Shown: positions 1-8,805, counted from the first letter of the stretch. The stretch: DNA of 64,000 nt from Maricurvus nonylphenolicus (GCF_042854845.1 NZ_AP031498.1:1-64000); one strand, 5' to 3'. Notes: a model not told the origin generated them from the letters alone. Program-made: numbers and translations.

Positions 1-100
1 GTGGATAAGTAAACTCACAAACAGTAAAATATGCGGCTTGCATATGAACATAATTAAAGGGGATGCAGTGGGTGCCTTACCTGCTGTTTAAGGGGGAATT
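1..100. other. oriC-proximal dnaA leader
   Basis: This is the AT-rich leader directly upstream of dnaA. The window opens with GTGGATAAG, which is a DnaA box (TGTGGATAA) read on the minus strand and lacking only its first base, cut off by the window edge. In this lineage oriC normally lies between rpmH and dnaA, so the origin itself is probably just outside the window. A purine-rich ribosome-binding site, AGGGGG at 91-96, precedes the TTG start of dnaA. No complete DnaA box is seen here. Confidence 0.5.
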
Positions 101-1783
101 TTGCCAGAAGCAATCTGGAAAAAGTGTGTTGGGTGTTTACAGGATGAGCTGCCGTCACAGCAGTTTAATACCTGGATTCGCCCGCTCCAGGTCGATTCAC
201 AGGCAATGGATCAATTGCGTCTATTGGCGCCCAATCGTTTTGTACTCGATTGGGTAAACGATAAGTTTTTATCGCGTATTAAAGAACTGGTACTTGAGCA
301 GGGCGATGCGCCTGGTTTGCAGGTAGAAATCGGCGTTGCGGCTCGTCAGCCAAGCCGTTTCCTGCGTCAGCCTCAGGCGCCTGCGCCCAGCGCTGCACCT
401 GGCAGTGGTTATGGTGCGCCTGCCGCTCCTGTTGCGGCGCCAGCACCGACAGCCAATCCGTCGAACGCCAACTTTGCTTCAGCTGATGCTACCGGTGGTG
501 TGTTAAATGGATCACCGGTTGAACCTATTTCGGTAACGGCTGTAGAGCAACCCCGTGCTTCTGTGGAGCCTGTAACTTCACTGATGGAGCAACCTGCGTT
601 GGATTTTGCGGCTGCGCCTGCTGCGATGGGTAGTGTGCCTTCTGTTTCCGCCAGTACGACACCTTCTATTATTACCAGTCCGGTAAGCAGTCCCGTGAGT
701 GCCCCTGCGCCAGTGCAGGAAGTACGTAGTGCGGCTTCGGATGTAGAGGGTGGTTTAAAGCATCGCAACTACCTAAATAAAAGCTTTACCTTCACCAGTT
801 TTGTTGAGGGTAAATCAAACCAGCTGGGTTTAGCAGCTGCCAGGCAGATTGCCGACAACCCGGGTGGTGCCTATAACCCGCTGTTTATTTACGGTGGTGT
901 AGGCCTGGGTAAAACTCACTTGATGCATGCCGTGGGCAACGCTCTGGTAGAGAAGAACCCCAATGCGAAAGTGGTCTACCTGCATTCTGAGCGTTTCGTT
1001 GCCGATATGGTCAAGGCGCTGCAGCTCAATGCGATTAACGACTTTAAACGTTACTACCGCTCTGTTGATGCTTTGTTGATTGACGATATTCAATTTTTTG
1101 CCGGTAAGGAACGCTCGCAGGAAGAGTTTTTCCATACCTTTAATGCTCTGCTAGAGGGTGGCCAGCAAATTATTCTCACCTGTGATCGTTATCCGAAAGA
1201 AATTAACGGTCTGGAAGAACGGCTTAAAAGTCGCTTTGGCTGGGGCTTAACGGTAGCCGTTGAGCCGCCGGAGCTGGAAACCCGCGTAGCGATTCTGATG
1301 AAGAAGGCCGATCAGGCCAATATGACATTGCCACATGATGCAGCTTTCTTTATTGCCCAGCGGATCCGTTCTAATGTGCGTGAGCTTGAAGGGGCATTAA
1401 AGCGCGTGATTGCCAATGCACATTTTACCGGCCGCGATATTGATGTCGAACTGGTACGCGAATCACTTAAGGACCTGTTAGCCCTGCAGGACAAACAGGT
1501 CAGTATCGACAATATCCAGCGTGTGGTATCGGAATACTTTAAGATCAAGGTCAGTGACATTTTATCGAAACGTCGCAGCCGTTCCGTGGCCCGTCCACGT
1601 CAGGTTGCCATGGCCCTGTCGAAAGAGTTAACCAATCACAGCTTGCCAGAAATTGGTGATGCCTTTGGTGGCCGTGACCATACAACGGTGTTACATGCTT
1701 GCCGCAAGATTAAATCCTTGCGTGAAGAGGATGCCGATATTCGTGAAGATTGGAAAAACCTGTTACGTTCGCTGACCACCTAA
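101..1783 (+). CDS. dnaA: Chromosomal replication initiator DnaA
   Basis: DnaA binds DnaA boxes at oriC as an ATP-dependent filament, melts the origin and recruits the helicase. Domain I is N-terminal. It is followed by a long Ala/Pro/Ser-rich domain II linker (about residues 90-215), then the AAA+ domain with Walker A GVGLGKTH near 266-273 and Walker B LLIDD near 326-330. The C-terminal helix-turn-helix carries the signature GGRDHTT near 523. At 560 aa it is about 90 aa longer than E. coli DnaA, and the extra length is in the linker. The start is TTG at 101: an in-frame stop at 89-91 excludes any longer frame and AGGGGG is well placed. It is first gene of dnaA-dnaN-recF-gyrB. Confidence 0.97.
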   Translation: MPEAIWKKCVGCLQDELPSQQFNTWIRPLQVDSQAMDQLRLLAPNRFVLDWVNDKFLSRIKELVLEQGDAPGLQVEIGVAARQPSRFLRQPQAPAPSAAPGSGYGAPAAPVAAPAPTANPSNANFASADATGGVLNGSPVEPISVTAVEQPRASVEPVTSLMEQPALDFAAAPAAMGSVPSVSASTTPSIITSPVSSPVSAPAPVQEVRSAASDVEGGLKHRNYLNKSFTFTSFVEGKSNQLGLAAARQIADNPGGAYNPLFIYGGVGLGKTHLMHAVGNALVEKNPNAKVVYLHSERFVADMVKALQLNAINDFKRYYRSVDALLIDDIQFFAGKERSQEEFFHTFNALLEGGQQIILTCDRYPKEINGLEERLKSRFGWGLTVAVEPPELETRVAILMKKADQANMTLPHDAAFFIAQRIRSNVRELEGALKRVIANAHFTGRDIDVELVRESLKDLLALQDKQVSIDNIQRVVSEYFKIKVSDILSKRRSRSVARPRQVAMALSKELTNHSLPEIGDAFGGRDHTTVLHACRKIKSLREEDADIREDWKNLLRSLTT

Positions 1784-1869
1784 GCCGTGTGTCATTGCGA
1801 AGACGTAACCGTTAGTTGAAACAGCTAGTTAAACATAAGATAAGAACTGGAATTTTAGGGAATAAACCC

Positions 1870-2970
1870 ATGCAATTTACTGTATCTCGAGAAGCTCTGT
1901 TAAAGCCACTGCAGTTAGTGGCCGGTGTTGTTGAGCGTCGTCAGACGCTGCCTGTACTGTCCAATATTTTGGTTAAGCTGTCAGACACTCAGTTGTCGTT
2001 AACTGGTACAGACCTTGAGGTTGAAATTGTCGCTCGTGTCACCCTGGAGCAGCCGGGTGAAGGTGGCGAGCTGACAGTACCTGCGCGTAAGCTGGTTGAT
2101 ATTTGTCGCTCCCTGCCAGACGATGCTGAACTTAATTTTATTGAAGAGAATCAAAGGGTTATCCTGAAATCCGGGCGTAGCCGTTTTACCCTGTCGACCC
2201 TGCCCGCCGCTGATTTCCCCAATGTGGAACAGGGGCCTGGTGACCTGCAGTTTGCCTGTGAGCAACACGATATCAAACGCCTGATTGATCGCACCAGCTT
2301 TGCTATGGCACAGCAGGATGTACGCTACTACCTCAACGGCATGCTGTGGGAAGTACAGGAAGGCCAACTGCGTTCTGTTGCTACCGACGGTCACCGCTTG
2401 GCGCTGTGTACTCGCGCAATTAATGTATCCACTCCAGAAACAATCCAGGCCATCCTGCCGCGCAAAGGTGTGGTTGAACTGTCCCGTCTGTTAGATGGTG
2501 ACGGTGAGGTTAACGTTGTACTGGGGGCTAGCCACATTCGTATGTCCACCGAGACCTACACCTTCACCTCCAAACTGGTAGACGGTAAGTTCCCGGATTA
2601 CGAACGCGTATTGCCTCGTGGCGGTAACAAACAGGTATTTGGTTCGCGCAACGAGCTGCGTCAGGCCTTTGGCCGTACCGCTATTCTTTCTAACGAGAAG
2701 TACCGCGGTGTACGTCTGTTGTTAACCGATGGTCTACTGACCATTGTCGCCAACAACCCTGAGCAAGAAGAGGCGGAAGAGCAGGTAGTGGTTGATTACA
2801 GCGGTGATCAGCTGGAAATCGGCTTCAACGTTAGCTATCTGCAGGATGTTTGTGGTGTGTTGAGTTCAGAGAATGTGAAGATGACTCTGTCAGACTCCAA
2901 CAGCAGTGCGCTGCTGGAAGAGCCAGAAGAGGGTGACTCCGTATATGTTGTTATGCCAATGCGCCTGTAA
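1870..2970 (+). CDS. dnaN: DNA polymerase III beta sliding clamp
   Basis: The beta clamp is a ring-shaped dimer that holds polymerase III and other polymerases and repair proteins on DNA. The 366-aa product starts MQFTVSREALLKPLQ, the usual clamp N-terminus, and ends in the typical VMPMRL. The frame is open from 1816, but ATG 1870 fits the family length and has AGGGA about 8 nt upstream. It lies 86 bp after dnaA and 56 bp before recF, as expected for the conserved replication operon. Confidence 0.97.
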   Translation: MQFTVSREALLKPLQLVAGVVERRQTLPVLSNILVKLSDTQLSLTGTDLEVEIVARVTLEQPGEGGELTVPARKLVDICRSLPDDAELNFIEENQRVILKSGRSRFTLSTLPAADFPNVEQGPGDLQFACEQHDIKRLIDRTSFAMAQQDVRYYLNGMLWEVQEGQLRSVATDGHRLALCTRAINVSTPETIQAILPRKGVVELSRLLDGDGEVNVVLGASHIRMSTETYTFTSKLVDGKFPDYERVLPRGGNKQVFGSRNELRQAFGRTAILSNEKYRGVRLLLTDGLLTIVANNPEQEEAEEQVVVDYSGDQLEIGFNVSYLQDVCGVLSSENVKMTLSDSNSSALLEEPEEGDSVYVVMPMRL

Positions 2971-3026
2971 TCAGGTGCATTGCATTACCGGTAACCCCAT
3001 TCTTCTTTCTTAATAGCCAATAGTCC

Positions 3027-4184
3027 ATGAGCCTAAAGCGCTTATCGGTCCAAAATCTCCGCAACTTGTCTTATGTTGATCTGGAGTTAGCCGAGCACCT
3101 TAATATTATTTATGGTGCTAACGGCAGTGGTAAAACCAGCTTGCTTGAAGCTATCAGCGTCCTGTCTCTAGGGCGCTCCTTTCGCAGCCGCAAAATCAAA
3201 TCCCTGATTAAATCTGAACAAGAACAGCTAACGGTTTTTGGTCGCCTAGTTGTTGATGGTGAACAATCTGTTGAGATGCCTGTTGGTGTTAGCCGAGACC
3301 GACAGGGCGGTGGGCAGATCAAAGTTGATGGTTGTACCGTGTCTTCGGCTTCTCAGCTTACTGAGCATTTGCCGCTTCAGATCATGAATGGGCATTCTTT
3401 TCAGTTATTGGAAGGTGCGCCTCAAGTAAGGCGCCAATTTATGGATTGGTTGGTGTTTCACGTGGAACCTGGTTTTTTATCACTATGGAAAGATGTCCAA
3501 AAGCTATTAAAACAGCGCAATAGTGTGCTCCGACGTGATAAAATAGATCCTTTGCTTCTGGCTCCGTGGGACAAGGAATTAGCGGTTAAAGCTACTCAGC
3601 TGGACCAGATGCGTCAGCAGGTGTTTGATCGCTTCCTGGCTCGATTTAAGGCCCTTGTAGAAGACTTTATCGCCATAGACGGTTTGATGCTTTCCTATTA
3701 CCGGGGATGGGATAGAGAGCAATCCTATTCTGAGTGTCTGGAAGCTGGCCTTAATCGAGATATAGATTTGGGGTATACCCGTGTAGGGCCGCATAGGGCT
3801 GATATACGGATAGGTATTCTGAAGCAGCCTGCCGCTGAAGTCTTATCCAGAGGGCAGCAAAAGTTGCTGGTGAGCGCGTTGCGAATTGCCCAGGGAGCCG
3901 TGTTCCAGGAGATTACCGGTCGTCGCTGTGTTTATCTGATTGATGATTTGCCTGCAGAACTCGACAGCCACTATCGCGAGGTATTGGCCGGGTGGCTCGA
4001 TCGCCTGCAAAGCCAAGTATTTGTAACCGGTGTTGAGCGCGACGTCCTAATCAGCGCCTGGCCAGTACAAAGCAAAGAAAGAACGCAAAGCGTGTTTCAC
4101 GTGGAACACGGTATGGTAACTACCTGTGAAACAGCACCGGTAGATACGGTTAACAAGCCTACTGAGTATGAAGTGGGCCAGTAA
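3027..4184 (+). CDS. recF: DNA replication and repair protein RecF
   Basis: RecF is an SMC-like ATPase that, with RecO and RecR, loads RecA at gapped DNA and helps restart stalled forks. Walker A GANGSGKT lies near residues 30-37, the ABC signature SRGQQK near 274, and the Walker B region YLIDDLPAELD near 312. At 385 aa it is close to the family norm. The gene contains two parS-like sites (3454-3469 and 4093-4108). Both are read in the same frame and both encode Val-Phe-His-Val-Glu, so the centromere sites are embedded in the coding sequence. It sits between dnaN and gyrB. Confidence 0.96.
   Translation: MSLKRLSVQNLRNLSYVDLELAEHLNIIYGANGSGKTSLLEAISVLSLGRSFRSRKIKSLIKSEQEQLTVFGRLVVDGEQSVEMPVGVSRDRQGGGQIKVDGCTVSSASQLTEHLPLQIMNGHSFQLLEGAPQVRRQFMDWLVFHVEPGFLSLWKDVQKLLKQRNSVLRRDKIDPLLLAPWDKELAVKATQLDQMRQQVFDRFLARFKALVEDFIAIDGLMLSYYRGWDREQSYSECLEAGLNRDIDLGYTRVGPHRADIRIGILKQPAAEVLSRGQQKLLVSALRIAQGAVFQEITGRRCVYLIDDLPAELDSHYREVLAGWLDRLQSQVFVTGVERDVLISAWPVQSKERTQSVFHVEHGMVTTCETAPVDTVNKPTEYEVGQ
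3454..3469. promoter_or_regulatory. parS-like ParB-binding site 1
   Basis: The 16-mer TGTTTCACGTGGAACC is a near-perfect palindrome around CACGTG and matches the broadly conserved bacterial parS consensus (TGTTNCACGTGAAACA and the Pseudomonas-type GTTCCACGTGGAAC). It lies inside recF about 3.4 kb from the origin side of dnaA, where chromosomal centromere sites are normally found. ParB/Spo0J binding here would load SMC/MukB-type condensin and drive origin segregation. The parA/parB genes are not in this window. Confidence 0.8.
4093..4108. promoter_or_regulatory. parS-like ParB-binding site 2
   Basis: TGTTTCACGTGGAACA matches the parS consensus with complementary outer bases and differs from the 3454 site only in its last base. 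It lies near the 3' end of recF, 639 bp from the first site. Two such sites in one gene beside oriC are unlikely to arise by chance and fit a ParABS centromere cluster. Confidence 0.85.
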
Positions 4185-4250
4185 TTGACTGAAGAATAAG
4201 AACTAAACCGCAATAGTCGGCGCGCTTGGCGTCAAACAGTGGAGTGAACT

Positions 4251-6671
4251 ATGTCAGAAGAGACAACTTACGACTCGTCCAGTATTAAGGTTCTGAAAGG
4301 ATTGGATGCTGTCCGTAAGCGCCCAGGGATGTATATCGGTGATACCGATGACGGAACCGGTCTGCACCATATGGTGTTTGAGATCGTCGATAACTCAATT
4401 GATGAGGCCCTGGCAGGCCACTGCTCTGAGATTAAGGTCACTATCCACCCGGATGAGTCTGTATCCGTCAGTGATAATGGTCGCGGAATCCCGACTGAAA
4501 TCCACGATGAAGGTGTGTCTGCTGCAGAAGTTATTATGACCGTACTGCACGCCGGCGGTAAGTTTGACGATAACACCTACAAGGTATCCGGTGGATTGCA
4601 CGGGGTAGGGGTGTCGGTGGTAAACGCCCTGTCTGAGAAGTTGCAGCTCACCATTCGCCGTGAAGGCAAGGTTCATGAGCAGATTTACCGTCATGGTGTA
4701 CCTGATGCGCCCCTGACTGTCATTGGTGACACCGAAGCCAGCGGTACCGAAGTTCACTTCCACCCGTCAGCGGAAACCTTCACCAATATCGAGTTCCACT
4801 TCGACCACCTGGCCAAACGCCTGCGTGAACTGTCGTTCCTGAACTCTGGTGTACGCATTGTGCTGAAAGACGAGCGCAGCGGTAAGGAAGAAGTCTACGA
4901 GTATGAAGGTGGTTTGCGGGCCTTTGTTGAGCATATCAACACCAATAAAACCCCGATTAACAAGGTGATGCACTTCACCACCGTGCGTGAAGAAGACGGT
5001 GTTGGCGTTGAAGTCGCGCTGCAGTGGAACGATTCCTTCCAGGAAAACATCTTCTGTTACACCAACAATATTCCTCAGCGCGACGGCGGTACCCATTTGG
5101 CCGGCTTCCGTGCGGCGCTGACCCGTGGTCTGAACGGCTATATTGAGCGTGAAGGCATGGGTAAGAAAGATAAGGTCAACACCACCGGTGATGATGCCCG
5201 TGAAGGTTTGACGGCGATTATCTCGGTGAAGGTTCCTGATCCCAAGTTCTCCTCCCAGACCAAAGACAAGCTGGTATCGTCTGAAGTGAAGACCGCAGTA
5301 GAGCAGGAGATGGGTACCGCCTTTAACGATTACCTGATGGAAAACCCACAGGAAGCCAAGCAGGTTGTCGGCAAGATGATTGAGGCTGCCAAGGCCCGTG
5401 AAGCCGCCCGTAAAGCCCGTGAGATGACGCGCCGTAAAGGTGCCCTGGATATCGCTGGTCTGCCTGGCAAACTGGCAGACTGTCAGGAAAAGGATCCGGC
5501 GCTGTCTGAACTGTACCTGGTGGAGGGTGACTCTGCGGGTGGTTCTGCCAAGCAGGGTCGTAACCGTAAGACCCAGGCAATCTTGCCCCTGAAGGGTAAG
5601 ATTCTCAACGTAGAAAAGGCGCGCTTCGACAAGATGCTGTCCAGTGCCGAAGTCGGTACCCTGATTACCGCCATGGGTTGTGGTATCGGCAGCAGCGAGT
5701 TTGATCCCGATAAACTGCGTTACCACAACATTATTATCATGACCGATGCGGACGTGGACGGTTCCCACATTCGTACCCTGTTGCTGACCTTCTTCTTCCG
5801 TCAAATGCGTGAACTGGTCGAGCGCGGTCATATCTACATTGCCCAGCCACCGCTGTACAAGATCAGTAAAGGCAAGCAGGAGCAGTACCTGAAGGACGAT
5901 GAGGCCCTGACTCAGTTCCTTACCCAGGCAGCCCTGGAAGGCTCTTCACTGCACGTAAATACCGATGCACCTGGACTAGGTGGCGAGCCGCTGGAGGCCC
6001 TGGTAAACGAATACCGTGGCGTTATGGCGACTATCGATCGTCTGTCACGCCTGTACCCGGCAGAAGTTCTGGAGCAGATGATCTATCTGCCGGCGTTGAA
6101 AGAAGAACACCTGGCTGACCAGGATTACGTGTCCAAGTGGGGCGACCAGCTATTGGCACGCCTGACCCTGAATAACGGCTCCGGTAGCCATCGTTACCGT
6201 GTCATAGTGCGTGAAAACGAAGAGCGTCACCTGTTCCTGCCCGTTATTGAGATCACCGCTCACGGTGTGCCTACCGAGTATCTGTTTGCCCATGACTTTT
6301 TCCAGTCCGGCGAATACGGTAGCATCATTGGCCTGGGCGAACACCTGGAGAACCTGATCGAAGAGGGCGCCTATATCCAGCGTGGTGAACGTCGCAAGGA
6401 AGTTGAGAGCTTTAAAGAAGCTCTGGAATGGCTGATGACCGAATCCCGCCGCGGCTACAATATCCAGCGCTATAAAGGGCTGGGTGAGATGAACCCGGAC
6501 CAGCTGTGGGAGACCACCATGGATCCAGAGACTCGCCGTATGCTGCAGGTGACCGTAGAAGATGCGATTGCTGCTGACCAGATCTTTACCACCTTGATGG
6601 GGGATCAGGTAGAGCCACGTCGTGACTTTATTGAAACCAATGCGCTGGCAGTGGCTAACCTGGACGTGTAA
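4251..6671 (+). CDS. gyrB: DNA gyrase subunit B
   Basis: GyrB is the ATPase subunit of gyrase, which introduces negative supercoils. The GHKL ATPase domain shows DNSIDEALAGH and GGLHGVGVSVVNALS. The TOPRIM domain has EGDSAGGSAKQGR near residue 424 and the metal-binding DADVDGSHI near 498. The C-terminal tail has QRYKGLGEMNPDQLW. At 806 aa it matches the gammaproteobacterial length, including the extra TOPRIM-proximal insert. The ATG at 4251 follows GGAGTGA. It is the last gene of the dnaA operon and is followed by a clear terminator. Confidence 0.98.
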   Translation: MSEETTYDSSSIKVLKGLDAVRKRPGMYIGDTDDGTGLHHMVFEIVDNSIDEALAGHCSEIKVTIHPDESVSVSDNGRGIPTEIHDEGVSAAEVIMTVLHAGGKFDDNTYKVSGGLHGVGVSVVNALSEKLQLTIRREGKVHEQIYRHGVPDAPLTVIGDTEASGTEVHFHPSAETFTNIEFHFDHLAKRLRELSFLNSGVRIVLKDERSGKEEVYEYEGGLRAFVEHINTNKTPINKVMHFTTVREEDGVGVEVALQWNDSFQENIFCYTNNIPQRDGGTHLAGFRAALTRGLNGYIEREGMGKKDKVNTTGDDAREGLTAIISVKVPDPKFSSQTKDKLVSSEVKTAVEQEMGTAFNDYLMENPQEAKQVVGKMIEAAKAREAARKAREMTRRKGALDIAGLPGKLADCQEKDPALSELYLVEGDSAGGSAKQGRNRKTQAILPLKGKILNVEKARFDKMLSSAEVGTLITAMGCGIGSSEFDPDKLRYHNIIIMTDADVDGSHIRTLLLTFFFRQMRELVERGHIYIAQPPLYKISKGKQEQYLKDDEALTQFLTQAALEGSSLHVNTDAPGLGGEPLEALVNEYRGVMATIDRLSRLYPAEVLEQMIYLPALKEEHLADQDYVSKWGDQLLARLTLNNGSGSHRYRVIVRENEERHLFLPVIEITAHGVPTEYLFAHDFFQSGEYGSIIGLGEHLENLIEEGAYIQRGERRKEVESFKEALEWLMTESRRGYNIQRYKGLGEMNPDQLWETTMDPETRRMLQVTVEDAIAADQIFTTLMGDQVEPRRDFIETNALAVANLDV

Positions 6672-6700
6672 TCAGGCACTAGCACTGCTGTGATGGAAAT

Positions 6701-6726
6701 AAAAAAGGGCCTAACGGCCCTTTTTT
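6701..6726. terminator. gyrB intrinsic terminator (bidirectional)
   Basis: GGGCC and GGCCC form a stem with a 4-nt loop, flanked by six A on one side and six T on the other. It can therefore end transcripts from both gyrB (plus) and the convergent haem-protein gene at 6750 (minus). Confidence 0.85.
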
Positions 6727-6749
6727 ATTGGGGGTATGTTTTACCTGGC

Positions 6750-7319
6750 CTAGTTTAGAGAAGCCTGAAGTTGTTTAAGGATCTGCATTTCCTCCGGTGT
6801 TGGCGTATAGCGACCACCACAGCGTGGATCAGTTTTTTGCAGCAGGGCAATCACGCTGCGAGGCAGTGGAATTGGGTCACAGCCGTGGCCCTGCTCGCAG
6901 ATCAAGTCAAATTCGGGTTTGGCTTTTATATGGCAGCCTAGGCAGTTACCGCCAAAGCGGTTGATCACATCGGTGTAGCCTCGTTTATGGATATCTGTGC
7001 CAGCAGGGGAAACCGTAAGCTCAAAAAACTCCCAATCTTTGGTGGCCGGGCTGGTGCCTTTGGGCTGTTTAACCATCACTTCGCTGGGAACCAGTTGCAC
7101 AATGGAGCCCTCGGGGTATTCTCCCTGACCGGCTTCAGCAACAGCTTTGGTGGCTTCAAGTTTGGTTTGATCAAGGTTACCAATGTAGAAGTGTCTAACC
7201 TTGGTCATATCCAGCATACATTGAAATGTTTCCGCATTGATTTGGAGTGGTGTCTTTGTGTCGGCATTGAGGTTAGGTATCAGGCATAAGCCGATTAACA
7301 GGGTAAATAGTCGCTTCAT
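6750..7319 (-). CDS. Periplasmic monohaem c-type cytochrome, P460-like
   Basis: This is a 189-aa protein with a signal peptide (MKRLFTLLIGLCLIPNLNA, cleavage near 19-20) and one haem-attachment motif, CLGCH, at residues 126-130. A further Cys pair follows (CEQGHGC near 142-148). The segment around WEFFELT, RGYTDVINRFGGNC resembles the cytochrome P460 fold as I remember it, but I cannot confirm the family. The start ATG has the only credible signal peptide. It is convergent with gyrB and transcribed from its own upstream region (7320-7471). Function and electron partners are unknown. Confidence 0.7.
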   Translation of the reverse strand: MKRLFTLLIGLCLIPNLNADTKTPLQINAETFQCMLDMTKVRHFYIGNLDQTKLEATKAVAEAGQGEYPEGSIVQLVPSEVMVKQPKGTSPATKDWEFFELTVSPAGTDIHKRGYTDVINRFGGNCLGCHIKAKPEFDLICEQGHGCDPIPLPRSVIALLQKTDPRCGGRYTPTPEEMQILKQLQASLN

Positions 7320-7376
7320 GGCTGCAGGTTTCTCTCTCTTTTTAGAATGATGACTTTACTATAGCGGATACTTTTG

Positions 7377-7386
7377 TTGTATACAA
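7377..7386. promoter_or_regulatory. Possible operator TTGTATACAA
   Basis: TTGTATACAA is a perfect 10-bp palindrome. It is followed 4 bp later by the imperfect ATTG-TGTG-CAAT (7391-7402), in the AT-rich region upstream of the 6750 cytochrome gene. The spacing and symmetry suggest a repressor or activator site, for example of a GntR-like regulator, but no regulator gene is adjacent. This is an inference from symmetry alone. Confidence 0.3.
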
Positions 7387-7471
7387 ATATATTGTGTGCA
7401 ATGTATTTGTGTGCTTTTGTCATGGGCGAAATTTGGAGGGAGATATTTGTAGGGGTTAGCGGTCTAGACTG

Positions 7472-8185
7472 TTAGACCGCATCAGGCATATCGGCTATTT
7501 GCGCTTCGATCCAGTTTTTAACTTCTTCAGTCATTTCCCGGCTATTACGGCCTTCAGGGTAGATTGGTTCACCGATAGAGACCTGAATCTTACCTGGGTG
7601 TTTGGTAAGCGTATGCATTGGCCAATGGAGACCAGCATTGTGAGCGATAGCCAGCACCGGAGCATTAGCAGCAATAGCGATATCGGCACCGCTGCGGGCG
7701 TAATTACCGACTTGTCCCAGAGGCGTACGAGTACCTTCTGGAAACACCAGTACATTATTACCTTCTTCCAGGCGTTTCATGCCTTCTGTTTTAACCTTCT
7801 TAAGCGCTGCGCGAGGGTTACCGCGATCGATGGCTATTGGGCGCAGTAAAGCGAGGCCCCAACCGAAGAAAGGAATGCGCAGTAATTCCTGTTTGAGGAT
7901 GGTGGACAGAGGTGCAAAGTACAGTTGCAGGAAAAATGTTTCAAAAGTGCTCTGATGTTTGGCCATGATCACGACAGGTTGGTCGGGAATATTTTCCTGG
8001 CCGCGTACTTCAACACTGATACCGCAGCAAAGCTGTAACGACTTGAGGGCAAACCAGTTAAAGCCAATTAAAATGCGATGACGGATGGCGTAGGGCACGA
8101 TCCATAACACCAGACACAGGCCACCAAAGAAAATGGCCAGGGGGATCAGGCAGGCATAAAACAGCAATGAACGGATAAACAGCAT
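7472..8185 (-). CDS. plsC: 1-acyl-sn-glycerol-3-phosphate acyltransferase
   Basis: PlsC acylates lysophosphatidic acid to phosphatidic acid in membrane phospholipid synthesis. The catalytic HX4D-type motif appears as HQSTFE (His77 to Glu82), with acidic Glu in place of Asp. The substrate-binding motif FPEGTR is at 148-153. A hydrophobic N-terminal segment (residues 5-30) anchors the 237-aa protein in the inner membrane. It lies 15 bp after gmhB and is probably the last gene of glyQ-glyS-gmhB-plsC. Several PlsC-like paralogues exist in this lineage, so essentiality is not implied. Confidence 0.88.
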   Translation of the reverse strand: MLFIRSLLFYACLIPLAIFFGGLCLVLWIVPYAIRHRILIGFNWFALKSLQLCCGISVEVRGQENIPDQPVVIMAKHQSTFETFFLQLYFAPLSTILKQELLRIPFFGWGLALLRPIAIDRGNPRAALKKVKTEGMKRLEEGNNVLVFPEGTRTPLGQVGNYARSGADIAIAANAPVLAIAHNAGLHWPMHTLTKHPGKIQVSIGEPIYPEGRNSREMTEEVKNWIEAQIADMPDAV

Positions 8186-8200
8186 TTACCTACTATTCCT

Positions 8201-8752
8201 TTAGCTATAGCGTTCGATTATGTGGTCAGCCGCTTGCGCAAGATCGGCAAAGTGCGGTGTTTGCTCTAGGCCTTCGGTCTCTGCAAGCTTGGGTAATGTT
8301 TTTTCGCCCTTGCCGGTTAATACCAGCAGAGGATCACAGCCTTTTTGCAGGCCAGCTTCCAGATCACGCAAGCTATCGCCAACCAGTGGCACGCTACTGG
8401 CTGACACATCAAATTCAGCTTCAATGGCATCAATTAAACCCGCTTTGGGTTTACGACAATTGCAGTTGTCGTCCGGGCCATGGGGGCAGTAAAAAATCGC
8501 GCCCAGCTCACCGCCAGCATCAATAACCAATTGGGTGAGTTTGTCGTGCATGGCTTCAAGATCATCGAGATCAAACAGACCGCGAGCCAGCCCGGACTGG
8601 TTGGTAGCAACAACTACGGTAAAGCCGGCCTTATATAACTTGGCGATGGCTTCGATACTGCCGTCGATGGGGATCCACTCGTCAGCGGATTTTACATACG
8701 CGTCAGAGTCTTGATTGATCACACCGTCGCGATCAAGGATGACTAGTTTCAT
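8201..8752 (-). CDS. gmhB: D-glycero-beta-D-manno-heptose-1,7-bisphosphate 7-phosphatase
   Basis: GmhB removes the 7-phosphate from heptose bisphosphate during synthesis of ADP-heptose for the LPS inner core. The HAD nucleophile motif is DRDG with Asp7 and Asp9. The zinc-binding loop CPH...CNC (near 109-118) followed by RKPKAG is diagnostic of GmhB and of HisB-N relatives. At 183 aa the length is normal. It lies between glyS and plsC, an arrangement shared with pseudomonads. Confidence 0.9.
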   Translation of the reverse strand: MKLVILDRDGVINQDSDAYVKSADEWIPIDGSIEAIAKLYKAGFTVVVATNQSGLARGLFDLDDLEAMHDKLTQLVIDAGGELGAIFYCPHGPDDNCNCRKPKAGLIDAIEAEFDVSASSVPLVGDSLRDLEAGLQKGCDPLLVLTGKGEKTLPKLAETEGLEQTPHFADLAQAADHIIERYS

Positions 8753-8774
8753 TATTATATTCTGCGGTTAAGTA

Positions 8775-8805
8775 AGATGGCCCCTTACCCAGTAAGGGGC
8801 CATCT
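8775..8805. terminator. Perfect 14-bp hairpin between glyS and gmhB
   Basis: AGATGGCCCCTTAC and GTAAGGGGCCATCT form a perfect stem around a CCA loop, between the stop of glyS and the start of gmhB (both minus strand). No T-run follows on either strand, so it may be a Rho-assisted terminator, a processing or stability element, or a partial attenuator rather than a classic intrinsic terminator. Confidence 0.5.

Noticed and set aside
63..257. 64-codon frame starting upstream of dnaA
   Set aside because: It overlaps dnaA in another frame. The ribosome-binding site and family match favour the TTG at 101.
4767..5831. 354-codon frame on the minus strand inside gyrB
   Set aside because: It is fully covered by gyrB, whose motifs are unambiguous. 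The opposite-strand frame arises from the codon pattern of gyrB.
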